Shown here piece after piece: positions 1-6,353 of a DNA stretch of 8,274 nt. Origin of the DNA: Hyphomicrobiales bacterium (lineage in GTDB: Bacteria > Pseudomonadota > Alphaproteobacteria > Rhizobiales > JAJFHC01). The stretch lies in the NCBI GenBank assembly GCA_021775835.1, contig JAJFHC010000001.1, forward strand, positions 1-8,274, written 5' to 3'. The position numbers and the translations under genes are program-made. Within the stretch, counting starts at the first letter, position 1. Every line of letters starts with the position of its first letter. Under the pieces are notes generated by a model that did not search any database, was not told the origin of the DNA, and saw nothing but the letters and a program-made list of their open reading frames with translations.

Positions 1-23
1 CGGCGGTCCGACCGTCCCACCAC

Positions 24-30
24 AAGGAGA
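24..30 (+). promoter_or_regulatory. Shine-Dalgarno of the DUF4142 gene
   Basis: AAGGAGA lies eight bases before the ATG at 39, a near-consensus ribosome binding site at good spacing. It supports ATG 39 as the start and suggests strong translation of the first gene. Any promoter must lie in the first 20 bases or left of the window; none could be identified. Confidence 0.8.
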
Positions 31-38
31 ATTGTACT

Positions 39-587
39 ATGTTAAAGAAATCGCTTATCGTAGCGGGCGCCGCACTTGTCATGATGCAGGCTGCTGCTCT
101 GGCCGATTCACCTGGCGACCTCAACGATCTCGAAATCGCTCATGTGGCCTACACCGCGGACACTATCGACATCCGCTACGCCCATCTTGCACTGGCGATC
201 TCGACTAACCCGAAAATTCACGAGTTCGCCCGCACAATGATCCGCGACCATAGCGCGGTGAATGAGCAGGCATTGGCGCTGGTGAAGAAGCTCAATGTTC
301 AGCCGCAGGACAATTTCTTCAGCCGGCAGCTGAACGAGAATGCCGACAAGCTGATTGCCGAGATGAGCAAGCTCAGTGGAGCGGCGTTCGACAAACGCTA
401 TGCCGAAAATGAGCTCGGCTATCACGGCGCGGTCAACAAACTGGTTGAAAAGACCTTCATCCCGAACATCAAGAACGCCGAAGTGAGAGCCCTGTTCGAA
501 GACGCACTGGCCATCTTTAAGGTTCATCAGGAGCACGCGGCGATGATGGTCAAATCACTGCTGCAACGCCAGTCGCAGAAGCAGTAA
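39..587 (+). CDS. DUF4142 family exported protein (ferritin-like helical)
   Basis: This is a 182-residue protein with a Sec signal peptide: KK near the N-terminus, a hydrophobic stretch at about 5-21, and a likely cleavage after ALA at residue 22. The mature part looks all-helical and matches the DUF4142 pattern. It has FARTMIRDHSAVNEQ around 63-77 (Asp70-His71) and a second helical half ending in a HQEHAAMM segment near 163-170. DUF4142 proteins are predicted ferritin-like four-helix bundles, often secreted or periplasmic. Their biochemical role is not established, although some are linked to stress. Histidines at 35, 49, 61, 71, 129, 163 and 166 could bind metal, but a full di-iron ligand set is not evident by eye. 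Only six bases separate its stop from the cupredoxin start, so the two are very probably co-transcribed. The family call is firm; the function is unknown. Confidence 0.85.
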   Translation: MLKKSLIVAGAALVMMQAAALADSPGDLNDLEIAHVAYTADTIDIRYAHLALAISTNPKIHEFARTMIRDHSAVNEQALALVKKLNVQPQDNFFSRQLNENADKLIAEMSKLSGAAFDKRYAENELGYHGAVNKLVEKTFIPNIKNAEVRALFEDALAIFKVHQEHAAMMVKSLLQRQSQKQ

Positions 588-593
588 GCGTCG

Positions 594-944
594 ATGCTGA
601 TTTCACTCAGATCAGCAGTGGTTGTGGCAGCTCTGGCTGCCTCGACCATTGCAGCTTCACTGGTTTCCGCTGGCTCAGCGGACAACGCGCCGCAGCGTCA
701 TGTCGTCGAGATCCAGAAGCTCAAGTTTGTTCCGGCAGAACTGGAAGTCTCCCCCGGCGACACGATTGTGTGGATCAACCTGGATTTCGTGCCCCACACA
801 GTCACGGCGACGGACAAGAGCTGGGATTCGAACACCATGAAGAAAAAGGATGAATGGGAGATGGTTGTCGGCGCTGACACGCCCGGCGCCTACTTCTGCC
901 GGTTTCATCCCAAGATGAAGGCCATGCTGAAGGTCGTTCAATGA
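594..944 (+). CDS. Exported cupredoxin (type 1 blue copper protein, amicyanin/plastocyanin-like)
   Basis: This is a 116-residue protein with an N-terminal hydrophobic signal segment at about 7-26 and probable cleavage near SAGSA (residues 25-29), giving a mature domain of roughly 87 residues. The domain shows the cupredoxin pattern: KFVPAELEVSPGDTIVWIN at about 44-62, then VPHT with copper ligand His68. The C-terminal ligand loop carries Cys102, His105 and Met108. The spacing C-x2-H-x2-M is that of amicyanin, shorter than in plastocyanin or pseudoazurin (C-x2-H-x4-M). It should carry single electrons in the periplasm, but the partners are unknown. No methylamine dehydrogenase gene is in the window, so the amicyanin name rests on ligand spacing only. 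The region before ATG 594 has only a weak ribosome site, which suggests reinitiation from the DUF4142 gene. Its stop overlaps a possible ATG at 941 as ATGA. Confidence 0.9.
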   Translation: MLISLRSAVVVAALAASTIAASLVSAGSADNAPQRHVVEIQKLKFVPAELEVSPGDTIVWINLDFVPHTVTATDKSWDSNTMKKKDEWEMVVGADTPGAYFCRFHPKMKAMLKVVQ

Positions 945-976
945 CCCAACGCCGGGACTTCCCCTACAAATCCTGC

Positions 977-984
977 AAAGGAGG
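977..984 (+). promoter_or_regulatory. Strong Shine-Dalgarno deciding the globin start
   Basis: AAAGGAGG ends seven bases before the ATG at 992. This near-perfect anti-16S match makes 992 the preferred start over the in-frame ATG at 941. Translating from 941 would read this site as coding (the residues KGG) and put 17 extra residues before the signal peptide. Confidence 0.85.
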
Positions 985-991
985 AAACATC

Positions 992-1462
992 ATGCACACT
1001 CCAAAGACACGTTCCCCATTGGCTCTGTTCGCCTTGATTGCACTGTTTGCGTTCACCCTCGCCCTGCCACAAACCGCCCTGGCTGCAGATAAGTCACTCT
1101 ACGAGCGACTGGGCGGCTATGACGCGGTTTCAGCGGTAGTGGACGACTTCGCGGCGAAGCTTTTCGTCGATCCGGACGTTGGCAAACGCTTTTTCGGCAT
1201 GAGCGATGACTCCCGTGAAGGCTTCCGGCAAAAGAACAAGAACCTCGTCTGCAAGGTCACCGGCGGCCCCTGCAAAGTGATCAGCCGTTCGGCCAAAGTG
1301 ACCCATGGCGGCCTCGGCATCAAGGCCAGCGAATTCAACATCGTTGTCCAGCATCTCGTCGATACACTCAACAAGTTCAACGTGCCTGAAAAAGAGCACA
1401 AGGAACTCTTGGCCATTATTGGAAGTCTGAGACCTGATATCGTGGAGGTTGAAGACGAGTAG
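992..1462 (+). CDS. Exported group 1 truncated hemoglobin
   Basis: From ATG 992 this is a 156-residue protein with a Sec signal peptide: a basic start, a hydrophobic core at about 9-27, and likely cleavage after ALA at residue 31. The mature ~125-residue domain has the two-on-two globin pattern: LYERLGG at 37-42, VVDDFAAKLF at about 49-58, TGGPC at 90-94, and VTHGGLGI with the presumed proximal heme ligand His105, followed by FNIVVQHL. It should bind heme and gases such as O2 or NO. In the Mycobacterium tuberculosis GlbN pattern the B10 position is Tyr. Here the matching stretch reads DDFAAKL, so by eye it appears to be Ala, which would change distal ligand chemistry. Cys87 and Cys94 could form a disulfide outside the cytoplasm. 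It is the third gene of the copper/DUF4142 operon. The fold call is firm and the role is inferred. The other in-frame start, ATG 941, overlaps the cupredoxin stop. Confidence 0.88.
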   Translation: MHTPKTRSPLALFALIALFAFTLALPQTALAADKSLYERLGGYDAVSAVVDDFAAKLFVDPDVGKRFFGMSDDSREGFRQKNKNLVCKVTGGPCKVISRSAKVTHGGLGIKASEFNIVVQHLVDTLNKFNVPEKEHKELLAIIGSLRPDIVEVEDE

Positions 1463-1569
1463 TCCGCGCTGGGGTCGCTGGACACGAACACGCAATTGAC
1501 GACGTCCGCGTGAAACAAATTGACTAACCAACAGGTCCGATTGACGGGTGTCGTTTGCTCGTCGATCGG

Positions 1570-1597
1570 CCCCTGTGTGCATGGGGGTTTCTCTTTC
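1570..1597 (+). terminator. Candidate Rho-independent terminator after the globin operon
   Basis: CCCCTGTG pairs with CATGGGGG (1570-1587). This gives four G-C pairs, two G-U wobbles and one A-T pair around a four-base loop. It is followed by the T-rich tract TTTCTCTTT. The hairpin lies about 110 bases downstream of the globin stop in the right orientation. The U-tract is interrupted by two Cs, so efficiency may be moderate. Confidence 0.5.
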
Positions 1598-1816
1598 GCT
1601 AGAATTGCGATTGTAGCGCGACCGGCATTTCAGCTATGAGCTCTTTTCGTTCGTGCGGCGAGAATACGCGTACGGCGATTTATGGCACAAAATCCCCGTT
1701 CCATGGCCAACTTCGACACGTCTCAAGTTGGATGAAAACAGGACGCTCACAGGCGTACATTGGCTTGGCCGCATCCATGAGAGCACGTTCCGGCGACTGC
1801 AGACCCAAGCCAATCC

Positions 1817-1834
1817 CGGACCCATGGGGGTCCG
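1817..1834. repeat. Perfect 7-bp inverted repeat (hairpin) downstream of the thioesterase stop
   Basis: CGGACCC and GGGTCCG pair perfectly around the four-base loop ATGG. It sits 11 bases past the thioesterase stop (minus strand). It has no T-tract on either side, so it is not a classical intrinsic terminator. It could stabilise mRNA 3' ends or slow polymerase between the converging operons. Confidence 0.4.
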
Positions 1835-1844
1835 TACCCGCCCC

Positions 1845-2264
1845 CTACCCCTGCGACAAGGCTGTCCTGACGTGATCGGGAACCGGAACCGCGGCAATGC
1901 CGTCGGGGCGGTTAGGGTCGGACATGGCCCAGACCCTGATTTCCTGGCCGGTTGCCAATTCGTCGGCGCCGCGCCGGAAGACGTGCTTCATGGTGAAGGA
2001 TTTCGTGCCGAATTTCTCAACCTCGCTGATCAGCTCGATCGTGTCTCCGAAGAACGCGGGCTTCTTGAAGGTGGCACCGCTCGACACCAGCACGCAGCCG
2101 CGGAACGACGAGGTGCGCACCAGTTCGGCAAACGGAAAACCAGCCTCCTCGAGCAGATGGTGCGTGCCGTTGTCCATCCACACATAGTAGTGGGGATTGA
2201 AGATGATCTGTGCGGGATCGCAATGACACCATTCGACACGGATGCTCTGTGTTGACTGCAGCAT
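1845..2264 (-). CDS. Acyl-CoA thioesterase, 4HBT/YbgC-like hotdog fold
   Basis: This 139-residue protein is the usual length for a single-hotdog thioesterase. The N-terminal signature reads VEWCHCDPAQIIFNPHYYVW (about 10-29) and aligns with the 4-hydroxybenzoyl-CoA thioesterase pattern DCDPAGIVxxPNYxxW, whose Asp is catalytic; here that is Asp16. Gln19 stands where Gly is common. The central strand region includes SGATFKKPAFFGD (about 62-74), typical of the family. It should hydrolyse a CoA thioester in the cytoplasm, but the substrate (aromatic or short/medium acyl) cannot be told. A GAGGAA ribosome site precedes the ATG at 2264 by about six bases. It is the last gene of the DUF2868-DUF3482 operon, 26 bp after the GTPase stop, so it is probably co-transcribed. 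A functional link to the GTPase is not established. Confidence 0.85.
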   Translation of the reverse strand: MLQSTQSIRVEWCHCDPAQIIFNPHYYVWMDNGTHHLLEEAGFPFAELVRTSSFRGCVLVSSGATFKKPAFFGDTIELISEVEKFGTKSFTMKHVFRRGADELATGQEIRVWAMSDPNRPDGIAAVPVPDHVRTALSQG

Positions 2265-2290
2265 GTGATTTCCTCAGTTGGTGAATGCGG

Positions 2291-3730
2291 TCATTGGCGT
2301 CCGGCCTGGGAGTCCTTGTCATGGTCCAGGAGAGCGAACAACAATTCGCTGATCCGACCGGCCACTTCATCGCGCAACAACGTGCGGCCGCTGGAGCGCG
2401 GTAGTCCTTCAGAGGCACCGTCCAGGGTTGACCATTCCGGGTGCGCGCGCATGCGCCGGATATCGGGTTTGAGGGATTGCCAGGTCTCCGCTCCCTGGCG
2501 GTCGGCGGTGCGATCGTTCAGCCGGAGCGGGTCCTGGCTGGCATGGCCGCGCCTGAACAGAGCTTCGACCAGACGGGCGTTGCGGATGATCAGCAGGTGC
2601 AAGGTGGCGTCGTCCACACGCAGCTGGGTTTCGCCGCTGAGCCGCGCCAGAACATCGCGGCCCTTCTCGCGCGCGGCACCGATGGCCGCCCCGATGACCG
2701 CACCGGTCGCCGTGCCGACCCCGAGCGTCACACCGGCGGACAGGACGTCAACGGCAAGGCCCGCCGCTGCACCTGCGGCCGCCGCCGATCCCGTGCCGAG
2801 GCCGAACTGCTTGAGCGCCTCGGGGCTGAAAGGATCGAACCCCCAGGCACCGTTGCGCAGCGGCAGGGCGTTGTGGGAAAAATCGTGATCGTCGAACTCG
2901 TGAAGCGCCAGCAACTGGGCAATGAAATCCTGCTCGCGGCGGCGCACCCGGGCTTTCAGGTCCTCCAGAACCTCTGTGGACTGGTCGTCGGCGCCGGCTT
3001 GCGTGACGACGGTACACGCCGACGCATCGATCAACAGGTCGGCAATCAGGTTTGCGGAGGCCTTTATCCGGACCGTCCTCTGGCTCGACACATGCTCCAC
3101 GATCCGTTCGATGGTCGGCCTATAGGCGGCAGCCAGAACCTTCAAGGTTTCGAACAGCCTGAGTTCGCTGTCAAAATCCAGGACCATGGTGTCGAATTCG
3201 GCAACCGCATGCATGTTTGCCCGGGCAAGCTGTTCACGCCAGACATCGGTGCGGGCAAAGTTGGACGCCACGAAATTTAGAACCGGCACGATCGGAATGG
3301 CGGTCCGTCCCAGGACTTCCAGTTCGTCCCTGTGCTTGCCCAGCACGCGGTCGCGCGCATCGATGACATAGAGACCCACGTCGCATTGCAGCAGGTGGGA
3401 CAGGGTTTTTGCCTCCTGGGTGAAGGCGCCGTCGGCTTCGTCGCTGTCGACGAACCGGCGCAGGGTGTCGGTCCAGTCGAGACCGAGGTTGCCGCGCATG
3501 CGGTCGAGCTTTTCGAGCAGGCCGATGGAGTCTTCCAGACCCGGCGTGTCGAACAGTTCCACCAGCGGTTCCCCGTCCACCATCAGGGCCGCTCCCTCCA
3601 CACGCCTGGTCGTGGCCGGGCGGTTGGAGACCTCGCCGAAACCGGAATCGCGGATGAGCGTGCGCATCAGTGACGTCTTGCCGGTGTTCGTGTGGCCGAC
3701 CACGGCGATGCGCAACACCCCGTCCTTCAT
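2291..3730 (-). CDS. DUF3482 family GTPase with Gly/Ala-rich hydrophobic segment
   Basis: This is a 479-residue protein. An Era/TrmE-like GTPase domain fills about residues 5-160. It has G1/P-loop GHTNTGKT at 12-19, candidate G2 Thr40/Thr41, and G3 DTPG at 61-64. At the expected G4 site it reads VLNF (150-153) instead of NKxD, so guanine specificity must be built differently; I believe this is a family trait. Helical and charged sequence follows. Residues 309-353 form a Gly/Ala-rich hydrophobic stretch with many small-xxx-small spacings, a possible membrane-inserting hairpin, and the C-terminal DUF3482 region comes after it. ATG 3730 overlaps the DUF2868 stop as ATGA with GAGG just upstream, indicating translational coupling. 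A longer in-frame TTG start at 3787 is less likely. The role is unknown; membrane-linked GTPase function with the DUF2868 partner is inferred from the pairing. Confidence 0.85.
   Translation of the reverse strand: MKDGVLRIAVVGHTNTGKTSLMRTLIRDSGFGEVSNRPATTRRVEGAALMVDGEPLVELFDTPGLEDSIGLLEKLDRMRGNLGLDWTDTLRRFVDSDEADGAFTQEAKTLSHLLQCDVGLYVIDARDRVLGKHRDELEVLGRTAIPIVPVLNFVASNFARTDVWREQLARANMHAVAEFDTMVLDFDSELRLFETLKVLAAAYRPTIERIVEHVSSQRTVRIKASANLIADLLIDASACTVVTQAGADDQSTEVLEDLKARVRRREQDFIAQLLALHEFDDHDFSHNALPLRNGAWGFDPFSPEALKQFGLGTGSAAAAGAAAGLAVDVLSAGVTLGVGTATGAVIGAAIGAAREKGRDVLARLSGETQLRVDDATLHLLIIRNARLVEALFRRGHASQDPLRLNDRTADRQGAETWQSLKPDIRRMRAHPEWSTLDGASEGLPRSSGRTLLRDEVAGRISELLFALLDHDKDSQAGRQ
3727..3730 (-). 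promoter_or_regulatory. ATGA stop/start overlap coupling DUF2868 and DUF3482 genes
   Basis: On the minus strand the last codon TGA of the DUF2868 gene and the ATG of the GTPase gene share four bases. A GAGGCGGGG tract just upstream can serve as ribosome site. This arrangement usually gives coupled, near-equal translation of subunits that work together. Confidence 0.8.
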
Positions 3731-5913
3731 CGCCCCGCCTCGCGTTTCTGCGCTGCCTGATAGCGGGTGTGGACCCGGTCCAGCCAACCTTGCGTCCCGG
3801 CCAAGGTGGCGAATCCCCCGTCATCGCCGCCGCTGTCTTCATCGTCACCAATGGCATCGTCGATCAGGCGGGTAATCGTCACTTCATCGTAGCCTTGCGC
3901 GTCCAGGACCAGCGAGAACAGCACGGCCGACCGCACGGCATCGGTGCCCCAGGCAGGCGCCGTGGTGGTCTCGGGCGCCTTGCCTTCGCGGCTGGGGAGC
4001 ACGGCGCTCAGGGCCGCCCCTGCCCCCGCCCAGAGCGGCAGGGCGGCAATCGCCATGGGGCTTGCCAGGGTTGCGGCGGCTATGCACCCAAGAGAGCCTG
4101 CCAGCGCGCCGGCCAGCAACCATCGCGGATCGGCCACAAGGCGGCCCGGCAATATCCCTGTCATCATGTCGGCACCCGCCTGCAGCCGCGTGCCAAGGCT
4201 TGATACATCGATATCGAGCTTTTCTCCAAAAGACAGGAAACCGCCCTCCTTCCCATCTTCGTCATCTTCGCCACTGTAGAGCTGCGCGATCCGGCGATGC
4301 AATTCGGCCTGTTGTACATGGCCCGGCTCAACCTGCCCGTCCTGCCAGACAGCGTACTCCTCGAGAATCAAGTCAAAACATGCGCGCAGGCGATTGCCGG
4401 ATGCTTGGACCTGCTCATTGCCTTCGCCACTGGCCAGGCTCGCAAGCCGCGCCCGTGTCACTTCGGTCAGATGGTCGAGATCGATCTCGACAATGTTTTC
4501 AGGTTCAGGGAAAAATTCCGCGGCCATGGACCGCCAGTCGGACACCCTGAGCGCCACATCGCTGGCATGAGAGCGTTCACGAAAGGCACCGCCATCGGTG
4601 AGCACAAGCGTCGCCGGCACATCGATGCCGCCCAGGACCTGCTCGAACTGGGCACGCAATCCGCGGTCGGGCGTGGTGAGCAGCGAGCCCACAAAGATGA
4701 TCTGCCGCGGCACCGCTTGCGGGCTCTTGAGAGTATCGAGGACGCTTCGCAGGTCGTGGCCGGAGTCGATGCACCCCAGATCGATCAATCCCGGCTCGCC
4801 GATGTCCGGCGGCCAGCCCGTGGCCGGGCGCTCGATTTCAAGACCGAGCACGGCGACCGGACCGTCCGGGTTTGCCGTTATCCGGTTGACGTAGACCGCT
4901 GCACGGCCAGCGCCATGTGCCGGCATGGCACCGGCACCGGCGTCGGCATAACCGCCCTTGCTGGCATGGGGCATGAGGCGGGGTGCCAGTTCGGCAAAGC
5001 CCGGCGCTGCCGTGTCAAGACGATGGCCGCGGCGCGCGCGCCTGCCCATGACGAGGCAGAAGACCAGCAGGACAAATCGCGGGATCAGGCCGTAGACCGC
5101 GATCGCGCCGAAGAGCAGGCCCGCCCAGGCATCACGGTGGGCCACAGCACCGGGGTTGGCTCCTGTAGCCTCGCTCGCCATGACGGCTGCAACATTCGGC
5201 ACGGGAAATCCCAGGAGCCCAGGCAGAATGGACAGAAATTCAGTCAGAGGCACGAAGAAGGAACTGGAGAGAATGGTGGTTTCCCACACGAACGCATAGC
5301 TCTTGGTGCTCAACTGAAAGACCGTCAGTCCCAGAGCCGCCACAAGGAAGGCCAACCAGAGCCCGTGGGTGATCACGCCCACAGTCCAGCGCCCGAGCGC
5401 AGAGCGGAAGAGGACAGAGATCGTGGCCGACAGGACAGCGACCTGAATGCCCGAGCGTCCGGCCCAGAGAACGAACTTCTGAAGAACTTCGCGCGCTATC
5501 GACCCCAACAGACCATTTGCGCCGCCCGAGAACACGAACAGGGCCAGCCAGGCCAGCAGGGCCAGAAACTGCAGCCCCAGGAGCGCAAAAAGCAGGGTGA
5601 AAAAATTGAGCTGCCCATGTTCGTCTGGGGCAAGGGCTGCCTGTACGGTGGCCGCCCCTGCCAGTGCGGCCAGACCGGCCAGCAGGCCGAGACCGACGGC
5701 AAACAGAAGCCGGACGCGCTCCAGGGCTTCCGAATAGTCGGCAAAGTCGTGACGGGCCCGGGTCCGCGCCAGAATGCGGTGTTCGAGATCGCCGCCGGCC
5801 TGGCGGGCAGCGGCATCGGCCTGGGCATGCGTCCGGGCGTCGGCATGTCCGGCCGTTGACGGGCCGTGCGTCCGTGCCGCTTCAGACAACAGACGGAGTG
5901 AGAAGTCATCCAT
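3727..5913 (-). CDS. DUF2868 family multi-pass membrane protein
   Basis: From ATG 5913 this is a 728-residue protein. A charged, Ala-rich N-terminal region (1-60) includes LEHRILARTRA (43-53), typical of DUF2868. Predicted membrane segments lie at about 66-93, 104-130, 176-200 and 264-290, the last followed by the basic stop RRARRGHR. A large soluble region (about 300-590) includes the hydrophobic strand RQIIFVGSLLTTPDRG (403-418) and VPATLVLTDGGAF (432-444), giving an alternating strand-helix look. A further Gly/Ala-rich hydrophobic stretch (598-638) may be a membrane hairpin. The acidic tail includes DDAIGDDEDSGGDDGG (685-700). It is the first gene of the operon and is coupled to the DUF3482 GTPase. 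No ribosome site is clear before ATG 5913. An in-frame TTG at 6015 would add 34 residues with no family character. Function is unknown; a membrane anchor or partner for the GTPase is inferred. Confidence 0.8.
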   Translation of the reverse strand: MDDFSLRLLSEAARTHGPSTAGHADARTHAQADAAARQAGGDLEHRILARTRARHDFADYSEALERVRLLFAVGLGLLAGLAALAGAATVQAALAPDEHGQLNFFTLLFALLGLQFLALLAWLALFVFSGGANGLLGSIAREVLQKFVLWAGRSGIQVAVLSATISVLFRSALGRWTVGVITHGLWLAFLVAALGLTVFQLSTKSYAFVWETTILSSSFFVPLTEFLSILPGLLGFPVPNVAAVMASEATGANPGAVAHRDAWAGLLFGAIAVYGLIPRFVLLVFCLVMGRRARRGHRLDTAAPGFAELAPRLMPHASKGGYADAGAGAMPAHGAGRAAVYVNRITANPDGPVAVLGLEIERPATGWPPDIGEPGLIDLGCIDSGHDLRSVLDTLKSPQAVPRQIIFVGSLLTTPDRGLRAQFEQVLGGIDVPATLVLTDGGAFRERSHASDVALRVSDWRSMAAEFFPEPENIVEIDLDHLTEVTRARLASLASGEGNEQVQASGNRLRACFDLILEEYAVWQDGQVEPGHVQQAELHRRIAQLYSGEDDEDGKEGGFLSFGEKLDIDVSSLGTRLQAGADMMTGILPGRLVADPRWLLAGALAGSLGCIAAATLASPMAIAALPLWAGAGAALSAVLPSREGKAPETTTAPAWGTDAVRSAVLFSLVLDAQGYDEVTITRLIDDAIGDDEDSGGDDGGFATLAGTQGWLDRVHTRYQAAQKREAGR

Positions 5914-6353
5914 GATGGGGACCAGATCGGTTTTCCCGGCTATGCCGTGTGTCGCCTGCCCGAACCACGCCGGTGGTCCGGTTGCCCAGACAGGGCATGG
6001 GCGATACTGGTTCAACGTTCCACACGATTACTTCGCCTCAATTCCAACCGTCGCGATAAGGAGCCAGCTGCTTCAGCCGTCCCACAGCGCCCTGTTAGCC
6101 GCCGAACAATGTCGATGAATACCGGCAGAATCACACGAACACAAGACAAGGCCGACCCCCGGTTCCCGGAACGACACATGAACGGACAAAGAGACGCGTG
6201 AAGGGAAACCATCGCGTAATAATTGCGCTTTGTTCTGTTAACCCGTCTGACTGTCCGTGTAATCCAATTTTAATCAATATTCGCGAATATGAGGACTTGC
6301 ACACCGGGACGAGGGAACACGGGTCCGCAGGTGCGCAAAAACCGGGGCACTTT
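5914..6353. other. Divergent intergenic region between DUF2868 operon and methyltransferase
   Basis: About 440 bases lie between the two divergent starts and must hold promoters for both directions. The part at 6210-6295 is clearly AT-richer than the flanking genes and contains the palindrome at 6277-6290 and a TGTAAT (6258-6263) resembling a -10 box, though no good -35 is at proper spacing. Open frames here, including leftward and rightward extensions of the flanking genes, have no family-like sequence. No RNA gene was recognised. Confidence 0.55.
6277..6290. promoter_or_regulatory. Perfect 14-bp palindrome, candidate operator
   Basis: ATATTCGCGAATAT is identical to its reverse complement. 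It lies 63 bases before the methyltransferase start inside an AT-rich island. Perfect palindromes of this size upstream of a gene are typical of sites for dimeric helix-turn-helix regulators. The regulator is not encoded nearby, and a single copy gives no independent support. Confidence 0.35.

Larger units (their letters stand above)
1463..1844. other. Non-coding gap between two converging operons
   Basis: About 380 bases separate the globin stop from the thioesterase stop. The region holds a terminator candidate (1570-1597) and a perfect hairpin (1817-1834). Short open frames exist on both strands, but none has a recognisable motif, a family-like composition or a convincing ribosome binding site. 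No tRNA or riboswitch was recognised. Confidence 0.6.

Noticed and set aside
1653..2255. 200-residue plus-strand open frame running through the gap and across the thioesterase
   Set aside because: No family resemblance, no good ribosome binding site, and most of it is antisense to a well-supported thioesterase.
2441..3280. 279-residue plus-strand open frame antisense to the GTPase gene
   Set aside because: The composition is shadow-like and there is no recognisable fold. The minus strand has clear P-loop and DTPG motifs.
4297..5859. 520-residue open frame on the plus strand, antisense to the DUF2868 gene
   Set aside because: It is rich in Arg, Gln, Gly and Pro with no domain motif, as expected for a mirror frame of a GC-rich gene. 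The opposite strand encodes a coherent membrane protein with family features.
5914..6015. N-terminal extension of the DUF2868 protein to TTG 6015
   Set aside because: The 34 added residues (Pro/Trp-rich) do not look like the family and the upstream ribosome site is weak. ATG 5913 begins the recognisable DUF2868 region.
6198..6353. N-terminal extension of the methyltransferase to GTG 6198
   Set aside because: The 52 extra residues overlap the AT-rich regulatory-looking island and palindrome, and lack the composition of the rest of the protein.
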